Origin: Diphasiastrum complanatum
Lineage: Eukaryota > Streptophyta > Lycopodiopsida > Lycopodiales > Lycopodiaceae
DNA length: 56,227 nt
Direction: 5' to 3'
Assembly: GCA_029204225.1 (NCBI GenBank)
Contig: MU833459.1
Location: forward strand, 1 to 56,227
Part shown: one piece after another, positions 1-11,860 of the stretch
Layout: the number at the start of each line of letters is the position of its first letter
How positions within the stretch are numbered: the first letter of the stretch is position 1
The notes under the pieces: model-generated
What the model saw: only the letters and a program-made list of their open reading frames with translations
The model's database searches: none
What the model was told of the DNA's origin: nothing
Translations under genes and position numbers: made by a program

Positions 1-1401
1 TATGGCTTTGGGAAGTCCAATTGCTAGCTCTTTGTTCACCATGGTCTCCATAGCTTTGTAGTTAGGATGGCCTAACCTCTTGTGCCATAGCTCCACTTGA
101 GAGCTCTCCTCCCTTGCCATGTTAACACTTCCAACCATCACATTAGCATCCAACTTAAATAACCTTCCTTGCTTAAAGCCATTAGCAATACATTTATCAT
201 TCTTCAATATGGAACATGCTCCATGCTTGAAATGAACATCTAATCCACTATCCATAAGTTGACCAACACTTAACAAGTTCTTTGTAATAGAAGGTACATA
301 AAGAACATTGTCTAGATCTACTTTCTTAGATGATCCAAGACATAATGGAATGGATCCAATTCCTACAATCTCACATTCTTGATCACTTGCAATGAAGATA
401 AACTTCTTAGATTTATTGTAAGAAAGTAAGGTAGAAAAGTAGTCTTTTTGGTGAGTCATGTGGGAACTAGCCCCACGATCAATCCACCATGTGTTGTGAT
501 TAGATGTTTGTGTTAAGAAAGCCATCAAAGATAAGTTGCATTCATCCTCATCCTCAAGCACAAGGTTGCCACAGTTGTCCTTCTCTTGGGCATTCTTCTT
601 CTTGTAACACTCGGATGCAAAGTGTCCTTTCTTACCACGGAAAAAACACTTAAGCTTCTTCTTGTCCTTCTTACTCTTGCCTTTTGAACTTGAAGCTCCA
701 TCCTTGCGCTCGACCTCCACATCTTGGGTCTTCTTGGATGGAACCTTCTTCTTTTTGCCTTTCAAATAAAAGTTAGCTTTCTCATCACCATCAATCAAAG
801 AAAGAGAACCAATCCTATTCTTGATATGAAGCATCCTACTATCCTCAGAAACTAGCACACTATGAAGTTTTTCAATAGTAGGAAGTTGATCTTGAATAGC
901 AAATGTTTGAACTAGATTAGAATACTCATTTCCTAATCCATTCAAGATGATTCGAACTAGCTCATTGTCTTGAATCTTGTCACTAATGGAAGATAACTCA
1001 ATATTCAAAGATTTGATCCTAAGAACATAATCTTGGGCACTTTTATTACTTCCTTTCATGCTTTGAAGTATTTGATTTCTTAGCATGAGTATTCTTGAAG
1101 TATTTTTGGACTCATGAATAGATTTTAGTGAATCCCATGCCTCTTTGGATGTGCTACAAGATGAGATCTCTTTCAACAAGTCATTACTTACATTCATTTT
1201 CAAGCAATGTAATGACAACTTAAATCTCTTCTTGTACTTTACTAATTCTTGAGCTACTTGAGTTTCTTCTTCCACACCAAGAACAATGTCATACAAATCA
1301 TGAAGTGAAAATAATGACTCCATTCGAACTTTCCAAATGGCATAATTAGTTGATGAAAGCCTTTCACTAGCTTCAAGTAAGAAGCCACCCATTGATGCCA
1401 T
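1..1401 (-). CDS. Ty1/copia gag-protease-integrase N-terminus, cut by window edge
   Basis: Reading leftward from the ATG at 1401, the frame stays open for 467 codons and runs off the window. The order is a gag N-terminus with STNYAIWKVRMESL (UBN2/DUF4219-type gag), a CCHC zinc knuckle near 600-650, an aspartic protease site near 470-480, and the start of the GAG-pre-integrase domain (ELWHKRLGHPN at about 65-100). Two key residues are altered. The knuckle reads CFFRGKKGHFASEC, so the second Cys is Arg (codon at 637-639). The protease triad reads WWIDRGASSHMT instead of DSGA. An open frame with these losses suggests a recently active lineage whose copy is probably dead. The retroelement assignment is certain; function of this copy is doubtful. 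Confidence 0.93.
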   Translation of the reverse strand, partial: MASMGGFLLEASERLSSTNYAIWKVRMESLFSLHDLYDIVLGVEEETQVAQELVKYKKRFKLSLHCLKMNVSNDLLKEISSCSTSKEAWDSLKSIHESKNTSRILMLRNQILQSMKGSNKSAQDYVLRIKSLNIELSSISDKIQDNELVRIILNGLGNEYSNLVQTFAIQDQLPTIEKLHSVLVSEDSRMLHIKNRIGSLSLIDGDEKANFYLKGKKKKVPSKKTQDVEVERKDGASSSKGKSKKDKKKLKCFFRGKKGHFASECYKKKNAQEKDNCGNLVLEDEDECNLSLMAFLTQTSNHNTWWIDRGASSHMTHQKDYFSTLLSYNKSKKFIFIASDQECEIVGIGSIPLCLGSSKKVDLDNVLYVPSITKNLLSVGQLMDSGLDVHFKHGACSILKNDKCIANGFKQGRLFKLDANVMVGSVNMAREESSQVELWHKRLGHPNYKAMETMVNKELAIGLPKAI

Positions 1402-1979
1402 TATTAGTGTAAATGCACTTGAAACTTAGATGGTTTCACTTAGAGATCTGAACCTATAGTGTCTTATAGCAATCAATAAGCTTGTAGACCTGACCCTACC
1501 ACTTTAGAACAAATCTAGAATGATGGATCTATAGATTACAATCTCAACTTTGCAAATTCACTCCTTAATCTTTGGTTTATAGCACTCAATCTCTCTCAAC
1601 TTCAAGGTACACTCAAAAAAAAAAAGAATCAACTTCAATGTACTGTAAACAAGCTCTAATCCACCTATATGATCGATCTAAACCAAGAACAAATCAATGG
1701 AATAGAAACACTGAAAGTTAAAGCTTGAAAAATGCACTAAATTGACTCAAATTGGGTGTATGAAGCTCAAATTGCACCAAAATGAAAAATACTGTTCAAA
1801 ACAGGTTATGTACGGTCACACACGTGTGGAAGGTATACCTGCATCCACAGCAAGATTTGGAACAAATATTTTGGCTCTAGCTATCCATTTCAACTCGCTA
1901 CCTCAATATTAGCTTGTTTTCAAAAACCTGCCAATTTGGGAATAGTTTTAGATCAATGTCTTAAATGCACTTGTAATTG
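1402..1979 (-). other. Untranslated leader of the copia element at 1-2800
   Basis: This AT-rich stretch lies between the primer binding site and the gag ATG. I see no coding frame in it. It is the expected 5' leader of the retrotransposon RNA, where packaging signals would lie; none can be picked out by eye. Confidence 0.7.
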
Positions 1980-1991
1980 GCTCTGATACCA
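1980..1991 (-). promoter_or_regulatory. Primer binding site (initiator Met tRNA)
   Basis: On the minus strand this reads TGGTATCAGAGC, the canonical plant copia primer site complementary to the 3' end of initiator tRNA-Met. It directly follows the CA end of the LTR at 1992-2800. Confidence 0.92.
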
Positions 1992-2800
1992 TGTCAAAGT
2001 ACAGCAAAATGGACCAAGAATAGATCCGAATCAGATCCACAAGTGTGATTGGATGTTAGATTAGATCAACCTATCAATCTACACAAGATTAGATAGCATT
2101 TAGATCAAATCTAGATGAATAAATCTAACAAGAACAATCATTATTGATCAAAACTTGTACTTGCTGGTTTCACACGTGTGAAAACCTGTCAGATTACGGA
2201 CAGTAGGTTGATAATAAAGTATACTAAGCTTAGAACCCAATCAATGCATAAAAACACAAGACAAATAGAGAGAAAACACTAGAATTGCTCCAAAACCAAG
2301 ATTTAGCTTCCATATCAATTATGGCCAAATGAGCCACCATATATACACAAGAGCTGATGCTTACTGAGCTGATTTGGCACGTGTGAGAGTTCCTACTCAT
2401 CAAAGGATCCACCAATAATCATCAATATGGCACATGGACCAAGTTTCCTAACTTATAGCCACCTCTCTTGATTTTAGGCAATTTTCCTAATTTATAGGGA
2501 CTTGCACAAATATTCACTACAAGTTGGATCTCACCTACTACTGATGTTTTGACACATGTGAGATCACTCCTATCCATGTGAAATAGCTTTTCCTACCAAT
2601 AAAATGATGCCAAGTGGCATATAGCTAGAAAACTAGATTTTGGCCATTTTAGCCACTAGATCTCAAATGAAATGGTATGTACAACCTATATGACTCATCT
2701 AAATGATAAATGCATTTAATTAACACGTGGGAACAGGCTCCACACATGTGTAAACATAATATGTACATGATTTTGGCCTAGATCAAGCATGATTTTGACA
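1992..2800 (-). repeat. 5' LTR of the copia element at 1-2800 (about 809 bp)
   Basis: Bounded by an inverted terminal repeat, TGTCAA at 1992 and TTGACA ending at 2800. The inner end touches the primer binding site, so this is the 5' LTR of a minus-strand element. A TATA box (GTATATAT on the minus strand) lies at 2339-2346. The palindrome TTCACACGTGTGAA lies at 2169-2182, about 160 bp downstream of it. The outer boundary rests only on the terminal repeat, because the partner LTR is outside the window. Confidence 0.8.
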
Positions 2801-3794
2801 TTTTCACAATATGAACCTATGTATGATTGTGGTGTAACTTCACATCTCCATAAGTAAAAGTAGCGTGTGAGACCAAAATCCAATTGTGGGAGACCTTAAA
2901 TATGTAGGGACTATTCAATGTACATCTGACGTAGTTAAAAGTGTCCTTACTACTAAACAAACCTCAAACCTAGCCGGTTAGGTGTGTGAGCATTCCAACC
3001 GAATCAAAATGATTGTAAATTGGCAAGTGAAATTGTTTCACATAGAATATTTATGATTTTTCAAGGAAGACTTTGATGAATTATTACAACTATGGTGTCT
3101 TGTTTAATGAAATATGAGAACCATGTTTTGTTGGCTTTCCAAACTAGACATGCACTATTTCAAGTATTTTTTGAAATAAATAATCTTAATATTTTTTTAT
3201 TACTTGCATTGTCATGTTCGTCAAAGAGTTATTGTATTGACCAAAATACCTCTTTAAAGATCAAACCTCATTGGACTTTTTGACAAATGAGGCAAATAAA
3301 AAGTAAAAAACTAACAACCAAAAGGAGTGTGAAAAAAAAAACAAATCAACCCAAAACGTTGGCTCTAAATTTACTTAAATGAAAATTTAGAATTTAAAAA
3401 ACTACAATAAATTGACTCAATAGAGTTGATTGTTGATGTTTTCTCTCAAGTTCTTGACAATCAACTTACCCTTACTAAAATGAAAATTATATATTCAAAT
3501 ATAACTTTGTTTTTCATGAAATTTTTGGCACATTTTTTTAACATTCTTTTGAGAGTTCTATCTCAAAACATTATTGACCAGTTTTCTTACTTTTCATGCA
3601 TAAACTATTTATGAATATCCAAGAGGCCATGGCCATTGGCCTAAATTACCAATATTGGCCCAAAGGATGTAAAATACTCTCTCTTTAGCACAAGAGATTA
3701 CACTATCCAAATGGGTGTCATGTTATTCAGAGTGTGTGTGACAGTTTCACTTTTGTTCTATTTTGAGATTTTAATACATATAATTTTCAAATAA
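2801..3794. other. AT-rich intergenic DNA, no gene seen
   Basis: No retroelement domain, RNA gene or long frame is recognisable. The short frames here look random for AT-rich DNA. Confidence 0.6.
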
Positions 3795-4078
3795 CCATGC
3801 TGAACATGGACAATCTAAATCTCTTTATACATTGTTTGGCAATGCCCACCATGTAGTTTGTAGATCGAAGTTTGGCATTGTCAATGCACATGCTCTTAGC
3901 ACATTGGGAGATTATTGTGAGCATGTATATTGCTTGTCGATGCTTAGCATGGAGTTTGTATATACAAATTTGGCATTGTCCATGCTCAACATAGACAACA
4001 CTTTGCAATAAATAAAATATGATATTCATGGTGAGCATGTACATTACATATTTATGCTAAACATGGAGTTTGTTAAAG
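3795..4078. repeat. Degenerate tandem repeat, period about 95-113 bp
   Basis: The phrase GTGAGCATGTA...GAGTTTGTATATACAAATTTGGCATTGTC recurs in diverged form. The AGTTTGT anchor appears near 3857, 3952 and 4065, and TTTGGCATTGTC appears twice. Two to three decayed units are visible. No coding content is seen. Confidence 0.6.
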
Positions 4079-4399
4079 TGAAATATCTCTCAAAATAAGT
4101 GCTTATACTATTGACTTCATACAAATGTATAGAGAACCTATTTAAATATGGTTAGCATGAAGAGCAAAAAAAAAGGTAAGAGAATTTATCAATATTAAAC
4201 TAGGTCTCCATATATTATCATGGCAGAAACAATTCTTAGAAATAACCAAATTGATGTTACTTAATGAAATTTTCTAAAAAATAAGAGCTTGGGCAAAGTC
4301 TCAAGTCAACCAAATAATCTCATTCTTGAAAATAAAATTATTAAGCATGAATTTTGAGGTGGTAAATGACATGAATCTATTTTGGAATTTCTTTTCAAA
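4079..4399. other. AT-rich DNA without a recognisable gene
   Basis: Nothing can be supported here apart from the possible distal end of the decayed copia remnant that begins to the right. Confidence 0.5.
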
Positions 4400-4850
4400 C
4401 TCAACAATGAGATTAGTCCAGAGTTTGAACTTATTATCAACAAAGAGGAAAAACTCCATCACAAGTGACTAAGGAAGAAAAGAATTCCTTATGACTAGTC
4501 ATATGAGAACTAGCTCCACTATCAATCTACCATGACACTTTGTCACTTTCTCTTGAGATAAGGCTTGAAGACATCATAAGAGTATTAACAACTGCATTAC
4601 TAACATCTTCCTCATTAGTAAATTTGCTTTTCTTGCTATCTTCTAATTGCTCTCTTTTCTTTTTAAGCATTCATTAGCAAAATGACCCTTTTTGCCACAA
4701 TAAAAGCACTTGAGTTTATGCTTACCAACATAAGAGGATGTTGACTCTCCTTGCCTTTGATCTATGGTACTTGCCTCTTCCTTTTCCATTGCTTTTGGTG
4801 AAGAGTGCCTCTTCATCTCCAACATTGGTAGAAATAGGTTCACTTCTGGT
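4400..4850 (-). pseudogene. Copia gag zinc knuckle and protease remnant
   Basis: On the minus strand the sequence gives GDEEALFTKSNGKGRGK, then an intact CCHC knuckle CFYCGKKGHFANEC (about 4660-4705). Further left, in another frame, comes the protease motif IDSGASSHMTSHKEFFSS near 4490-4545. The Trp before IDSG is a TAG stop, and at least one frameshift separates knuckle and protease. The motifs resemble element A of this window rather than the Tnt1-like gag immediately upstream, so this is one half of a chimera. Confidence 0.82.
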
Positions 4851-5736
4851 AATCTCTTCTTGCTTTGAGCAGGTTGCTGATTCTGGGTCTTCTGTGACTG
4901 CTTCTGATTGTCGTCAAATTGTCGGACAACTTTCTGATTGTCGTCAAATTGTCGGACAACTTTCTTCTTCTGTTGCTTCTTCGTGTTCTTCTTTGAGAAT
5001 AATGCTTGTGATCATTGATGGAGGACAAGGATGCTCCATTCCTTCTTGTCTCCTCCTACAAAAGCATAATTATGACTCTGGACAATGTTATATCTGAGTG
5101 TGTGGTAGTCATCATCACCCAGTTTTCGTATGAGAATGGCAAACTTGACAACAAGATCATTACAGTGTCGGAGTCTTCGATCATTGAACCTATTGTCATC
5201 ATCTGCTCCAACTAAGTCTTAAACTGATTAATGGGATTCTAAACAAAATCACCTTCTGACATTCAGAGAGAGAAGAACTTTCTCCTCAGATTCAACTTCA
5301 AAGTGACATCTCTCACTTTGTATAGTGTATTCAATATATCCCAAGCTTTTTTCGAGGATAGGGCTTGTCTTATATGGCCAATCTGTGTGTCGGAGATATT
5401 AAGAGTAATCAAGGTGAAAGCCTTGCCATCTCTGAGCTTCCATTTGGAAATGGCTTGCTCATTGACACTTTGAATTAGTTCGGTTCCATTGACTATTTTC
5501 CAAAGTTCTTTGGCCACGAGTACTACTCTCATCTTGAATTTCCACAAGCGGTAGTTTGAACCATCGAGTTTGTCTACCATTAGAGTAGACTGTGGTTGCA
5601 AAGTTATTTGGAATTTCAGGACAAGTGTATGCAGATAGTGTACGACTGAAAACAATTATAGCAAAAGTCTACACTATATCACATTGATGATGTATGTTCT
5701 AATGATAATATCTAAATGCTTCGACATCAAGCTAAA
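4851..5736 (-). pseudogene. Tnt1-like copia gag remnant
   Basis: Minus-strand frames give KLDGSNYRLWKFKMRVVL, ISKWKLRDGKAFTLITLNIS, then, after a frameshift, a region with LLSSLPFSYENWVMMTTTLR, and finally a Lys/Gln-rich stretch with KNTKKQQKKKVVRQFDDNQ. This matches the gag of the Tork/Tnt1 group. It lies 81 nt or more downstream of a primer site at 5737. It passes at about 4850 into the knuckle of a different gag type, so it is recombinant. Several stops (for example near 5215-5245) break it. Confidence 0.8.
4901..4960. repeat. Exact 30 bp tandem duplication within gag
   Basis: Two near-identical 30 bp units (TCTGATTGTCGTCAAATT core) lie at 4901-4930 and 4931-4960. On the minus strand they duplicate ten residues, KVVRQFDDNQ, in frame. 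Confidence 0.9.
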
Positions 5737-5748
5737 GCTTTGATACCA
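5737..5748 (-). promoter_or_regulatory. Primer binding site of the Tnt1-like element
   Basis: On the minus strand this reads TGGTATCAAAGC, one base off the canonical initiator-Met primer site. It abuts the TG end of the LTR to its right. Confidence 0.85.
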
Positions 5749-6284
<536 letters not shown>

Positions 6285-6488
6285 CTGGATATAATGTATA
6301 AAATGGTCTGAATACAATCTTCGGCCATCTGGCTGCCAAACATGGAACATGATATCGAACTGCTAATAATAAAGTAACAGAGCTACAATCAATGCTCTAG
6401 GTCTGACTCAGACGAATGCTCCGGAGACAACTCATGACTCTGAGCTGACCCTCACAGCTGATATCTATGCTTGTTTGGAACTAGCATG

Positions 6489-7000
6489 GGTTGTGTATCC
6501 GAGGAGGAGGACTCGTCATCCACATCCTCCCAATTTGTCTCTGTATCAATCCCCAGGCAAGCCAAACCAACTAGACCTGCTCCAGCTGACTGTGATAGTG
6601 CACCTCTAGCTGTACCTGGAGCCTTGCGAGGTCGTCCTCTCTTTCGTGGCTATTTCAATGCTTTGTCTTTTTTGTTCGGTGCACCCTTGGGCCTTCCTGG
6701 TCTCTTTCGGATGAGGGGAGCTGTCAATGTCTCATCATTCCCATTCAAATCACCTAGCTGGCTAGGCTGGGCCCAAGCTGAGGCCGGCTAGGTAAGCCAA
6801 AGATAGGAGGCAAGTACAGTGGCGATATGTACTAAAAGCAACGCTGTGGTGGCTAGTATTGGTACATCCTAGGTGCTTCCAAAGGTGGAGACAGTGGAGT
6901 GGGTGCTGCCAAAGGAAGATGATGTGAAGTGGGTGCTGCCACTGGAGGAGCCACTATGGATGTGAGCGCTGCAAGAGAAAACATGGCCACAGATGGTGGA
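6489..7000 (-). pseudogene. Remnant of an AT-hook protein gene
   Basis: One minus-strand frame from about 6800 to 6489 reads DLNGNDETLTAPLIRKRPG, then two AT-hook cores: KRPGRPKG (6686-6710) and PRKRGRPRKAPG (6623-6646). A single TAG separates them. In the next frame an acidic segment follows, with ETNWEDVDDESSSSDTQPML. Upstream (6850-6990), a Pro/Ala-rich frame ends against the microsatellite block. AT-hooks bind the minor groove of AT-rich DNA. The organisation suggests the C-terminal part of a chromatin or transposase-related protein, but I cannot name it. One stop and at least one frameshift break the frame. Confidence 0.5.
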
Positions 7001-7010
7001 TATGTATATA

Positions 7011-7064
<54 letters not shown>

Positions 7065-7128
7065 TGTGTGTATATATATATATGTATGTGTGTGTGTGTG
7101 TGTGTGTATGTATATATCTATATCTATA

Positions 7129-7201
<73 letters not shown>
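7001..7201. repeat. Compound microsatellite (TG)n-(TATC)-(TC)n-(TA)n
   Basis: Successive TG, TATG, TATATC, TC and TA runs. The Cys/Val, His/Thr and Tyr/Ile frames through it are repeat artefacts. Confidence 0.97.
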
Positions 7202-7203
<2 letters not shown>

Positions 7204-7208
7204 GTATA

Positions 7209-7237
7209 CTAGTAAAGAGTGCCCGTCGTTGACGGGC
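7209..7237 (-). mobile_element. Helitron-like 3' terminus
   Basis: On the minus strand the sequence reads GCCCGTCAACGACGGGC (7-bp stem, 3-nt loop, 7221-7237), then ACTCTTTA, then CTAG (7209-7212), followed by T. A short GC-rich hairpin 8-12 nt before a terminal CTRR with a T outside is the hallmark of a Helitron 3' end, so the element would extend to the right. No Rep-helicase coding is seen, so it would be non-autonomous. The 5' TC end was not found. The compound microsatellite lies directly outside the terminus. Confidence 0.45.
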
Positions 7238-7266
7238 GATGGCGGCCGATCTAGGTGACGGCCGAT

Positions 7267-7380
7267 GACCCAATGGTAAAAATCCGACCCAATGGAAAAA
7301 AAAATCCGACCCAATGGTAAAAATCTGAACCAATGGCAAAAATCTAACCCAAAGGATTTTTTTGACCCAATGGTAAAAAT
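7267..7380. repeat. Short tandem repeats around GACCCAATGGTAAAAATC
   Basis: Five imperfect units of about 18-28 bp with the core GACCCAATGG followed by an A-rich tail. They lie just inside the Helitron-like end and are noncoding. Confidence 0.8.
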
Positions 7381-7644
7381 CAGAAAAATTTGCTCTGTTC
7401 GAATTTTTCAACCCAATGTTAATCCCATCAAAGAGAGATTTTTTGACCCTTGTTCGGATCGGATCATCTCTAACTTCTCCGAACGTGCTCGCCCCAGGAT
7501 TTCCGAACAGATTTGAACCGATCTGAACAAATCCGAACATATTTTCGTTCCAAAAACAAAATTACATGGGCAAATACACTAAGATTTTTGAACAATACAC
7601 GTTTAGAATATTTGATCCTTTGGAAAAATTTTGAGTCTTTGAAA

Positions 7645-7710
7645 ATTCAGTATGTCGTTGATGGGGCGATGACGACCGATCTAGGTGGTGGCCGATGATT
7701 CGTTGATGGG
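7645..7710. repeat. Second copy of the GC-rich CGTCGTTGATGGGCG motif
   Basis: GTCGTTGATGGGGCG followed by CCGATCTAGGTGGTGGCCGA repeats the sequence at 7222-7268 (GTCGTTGACGGGCG, then CCGATCTAGGTGACGGCCGA). A third, more diverged copy is at 11799-11860. These are GC-rich islands in AT-rich DNA and look like subterminal repeats of a mobile element. Confidence 0.6.
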
Positions 7711-7964
7711 CGAGCAACCACAATCTGTATGTGTGTCCATATGTACGTGGCCGAAGTACGGCGGGTGGACGTTTGATTTTGGGTATTGAAAAAGTCTGAT
7801 TTTGGGTATTGAAAATTTTTGATTTTGGGTTTAGAGTTTAGGGTATCAAAAAATCCTTCTTTGCCAAGCTCAACGTTGGGTCGGAAAAATTTGAAGTGGG
7901 TGTGCGTGTGTTTGTGTGTATGTGTGTTTATCGAGTGTGTATCTGTGTGTTTATTGATTGTGTA

Positions 7965-8024
7965 GGCATTAGGCATTAGGCATTACATTAGCGATTACAT
8001 TAGGCATGTCTAATGCCTAATGCC
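7965..8024. repeat. ATTAGGC heptamer repeat with 13 bp inverted arms
   Basis: GGCATTAGGCATT occurs twice in overlap (7965-7984). Its inverse AATGCCTAATGCC is at 8012-8024, so the segment could fold into a hairpin. No function is inferred. Confidence 0.8.
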
Positions 8025-8285
8025 AAAGAAGACATTACATTTAGTTGTGAGTCTAACCAGAATCAAATGACACATTCATTTATTCCTTTAAAATTTTGCC
8101 CCTAATTGGAATCAAATCATTAAGTATAAAGAATCCTTACTAAAGAGATATTCACATAAACAACAATCAACTTTTGAGATTTTTAAGTTGCACATTACGG
8201 TTAAAAAAGAAACGTTTTCCTTTCTTTGCTCTTTGGTTTCTCTAAAAGAAATGTGTTGTTTCATCTAATTCATGTTTGCTCTTCG

Positions 8286-8316
<31 letters not shown>

Positions 8317-8331
8317 CGCGAAGGGGGCAAG

Positions 8332-8401
<70 letters not shown>
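8286..8401. repeat. (TG)n and (GA)n microsatellites
   Basis: A TG run at about 8286-8313 and a GA run at about 8335-8401, separated by a short unique spacer. The frames across them are repeat artefacts. Confidence 0.97.
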
Positions 8402-8405
<4 letters not shown>

Positions 8406-8636
8406 CCCTCCCACCAATCCACACAACACATAAATCCTTATTGGAGGAGTCAAGAGTAGGCAACGACTGCAGCACGCGGGAGAATCACCAAATTACGCTT
8501 CAAATAAGACATGAGAAAGATTATGGTGATGCAGCAGACAGATGGGGATCGGGGTGCATGGAGACAGATGGGGACCCGGGTCCAAGAATGGAAGCTTTAG
8601 AGCTTATGCTGCAACAACCAATCTATTCTTTCAGAA
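8402..8636. other. Non-repetitive DNA, no gene seen
   Basis: A frame crosses from the GA repeat to 8689, but its downstream part shows no domain or conserved motif. I do not consider it a gene. Confidence 0.5.
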
Positions 8637-8815
8637 ACAAAAGAAAATGCATACTTTCTATCATGTATGCCCTTTCTAAGAAGAAGTAGAAACAGGCAAT
8701 GTATACTTCATGATATCATATCTGTCCATTCTCAAAAGATGTAGAAATAGAAATGCATTCTCCATACCAAATCTGTCCATTCTCAAATAGATAGAGACAG
8801 AAAATGCATACTCCA
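8637..8815. repeat. Diverged tandem repeat, period about 60 bp
   Basis: Three units share the order AAATGCATACT...TCTGTCCATTCTC...GTAGAAACAG. ATCTGTCCATTCTCAAA occurs twice exactly or nearly so. If the E2 exon at 10051 belongs to a gene extending left, this lies in its first intron. Confidence 0.7.
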
Positions 8816-8939
8816 TATTAATGGACAAAACCATGACAAAGGTCTTGATGCAGAATGCTAGATGCCATAAGCAGCTTTTATATTACTTATCATACTTCCA
8901 TCGTGTAAGAATCTTATGAACTTCAGTGCATATTCACAA

Positions 8940-9375
8940 AATGACTAAATGAAAACAGAACCTGCAATAACAAATCTCTGAATTGCCAGTCTCAAAACCG
9001 GAGCAGAGCATCTGACTCAGCTCAAACTAAAGAATACAAAAAGTGACTAAATGAAGCCTAAACCGACAACTCAAGACACAAGATCTTGGATTTAAATATT
9101 AGAAACAACTATAATATTTTTGACTTGCATAGTCGAATTTTGAGCACAACATCCAATTCAGCTCAAACAAAAAACTCCAAAGAATGGCTAAATGAAAACA
9201 AAACAGACAACTCAGACACATAATATTGGATGTAGATATTAGAAGCAATGGCTTATCCAATCTTTTACTCACTTCTTTTGAAGCACAGAATCCAATTCAA
9301 CTGAGATTTTGTAAAATGACCAAATTATAACAAAATGGATAACTCAGACAAATTATTCTGGTTTTAAATATTCCC
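8940..9375. repeat. Diverged tandem repeat, period about 137 bp
   Basis: Three decayed units contain ATCCAATTCAGCTCAAAC, GACTAAATGAAAAC and GACAACTCAGACACA in the same order, starting near 9002, 9138 and 9276. Noncoding. Confidence 0.7.
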
Positions 9376-10050
9376 TCAAATGTAGAATAAATTTTCTCAT
9401 TGCTAAATATTGTAATCCAGAATCTGCCATACGTGCTTCTAGAAATGATGGAGATGATGGCTCATTGGAGCATTCAAACTTTAGAACTACTCATATCTTT
9501 GATTCAACAAACAAAGGATCGTAGATAGTTGGCTCAGTATGGAATCCGCCAGAAGATGATTTCATAACTGTGGCTATCTGGCTACAGAAATGCAATTATC
9601 TACAAAGGTATGTTGTCTCTGCAAGGGCGATCCATTAGTAATAAATATTTCCTTCATAAATGTGAGATTCACATAAAGGTATTGTCCTTTGGAGGTGCGA
9701 TTGGCAGAAGTATTGTCTTCTGAGAGTGCGATCTTCTATAGAAGTGCTGCAACCCCTCTAAAAATGCGATCCATTGGCAATAAATATTGCCTTCATAAAT
9801 GTGATTGTTTTAGCATAGAGAGGCAACTGATTCAGATTGCTAGAAGTTTGCAGTAGTAGGTTGCTTTAGAAGGAGGATTCACTGGTCCGATATACTGATT
9901 GTAAAACCTAGACACATAAAAGACACATAAGGTCTTAGATATGTCATTTCCTGGCTTCACCGAACATAATTTTAGCATAAGTATTTGAATATTGATGATA
10001 ATGCTTAAGCCAGCTACAATAAGAGAAACGAAACAAAACGAAATATTTAC
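9376..10050 (-). other. Possible first intron of the E2 gene, with a 140 bp duplication
   Basis: Starts on the minus strand with GTAAATATTT, a good plant 5' splice site, directly after the E2 exon. Near 9627-9670 and 9767-9808 the segment GCGATCCATTRGYAATAAATATT...CTTCATAAATGTGA is repeated 140 bp apart. I searched leftward by eye for E2 exon 2 (the AEDMFHWQA region) and found none before the window edge. Confidence 0.4.
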
Positions 10051-10120
10051 CAGCGTTGCATGATGTGGGGGGATCCTTTTGTAGATCTTTCAACTCCTTC
10101 AAAATGCACTTCGAAGCCAT
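10051..10120 (-). CDS. Ubiquitin-conjugating enzyme E2, first coding exon (partial gene)
   Basis: From the ATG at 10120 the minus strand encodes MASKCILKELKDLQK followed by DPPTSCNAG. It then meets GTAAATATTT at 10050, a phase-1 5' splice site. Plant UBC8/UBC10-class E2 enzymes (UbcH5-like) start MASKRILKELKDLQKDPPTS and have their first coding exon ending at the same Ala-Gly boundary. E2 enzymes carry activated ubiquitin on a catalytic Cys and pass it to substrates with E3 ligases; the catalytic Cys lies in later exons that are not in this window. Two changes are visible: the conserved Arg5 is Cys (CGC to TGC, a CpG-type transition), and a Ser is Asn. It may be a real gene with a very long intron, a pseudogene, or a captured exon. 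Confidence 0.75.
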
Positions 10121-11632
<1,512 letters not shown>

Positions 11633-11639
11633 GTGTTGA

Positions 11640-11798
11640 GGTTGATTGATTTGTACGTGTAAGGAGATGATTGTTTGCAAGAAGACAACATCCCCTTAGA
11701 ACGCCTCCACAACGTTCGTCTTTGCCTCCTGTGAGAAAGAAAGGTTGCACATGAACATGGCGAGATCAATTCAGTCCACTTTTAGTGGAGTGAGGGTA
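11640..11798. other. Short unique stretch with a TCCACT/AGTGGA inverted repeat
   Basis: TCCACTTTTAGTGGA at about 11777-11791 is a small perfect inverted repeat immediately before the GC-rich Helitron-like motif. No gene is seen. Confidence 0.5.
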
Positions 11799-11860
11799 TG
11801 CCCGTCGTTTTGCCTGTCGTTGATGGGCGGCCGACAATTTGGGTGGCGGCTTGTGGTTGA
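11799..11860. repeat. Third copy of the Helitron-like subterminal motif
   Basis: Contains GCCCGTCGTTTTGCCTGTCGT and then TGATGGGCGGCCGACAATTT, related to 7221-7268 and 7645-7710. Same orientation as the other copies. It may mark the other side of the Helitron-like element or a second element. Confidence 0.45.

Noticed and set aside
6853-7314. Tyr/Ile, His/Thr and Cys/Val repeat proteins
   Set aside because: Produced by TA, TG and TC microsatellites; only the Pro/Ala-rich end may be part of the AT-hook remnant.
7776-7860. Telomere-like GGGTTTAGAGTTTAGGG
   Set aside because: Only two imperfect units within a local GATTTTGGGTATTGAAAA repeat; not a telomeric array.
8226-8689. 137-codon frame
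   Set aside because: Spans TG and GA repeats, and the unique tail has no domain.
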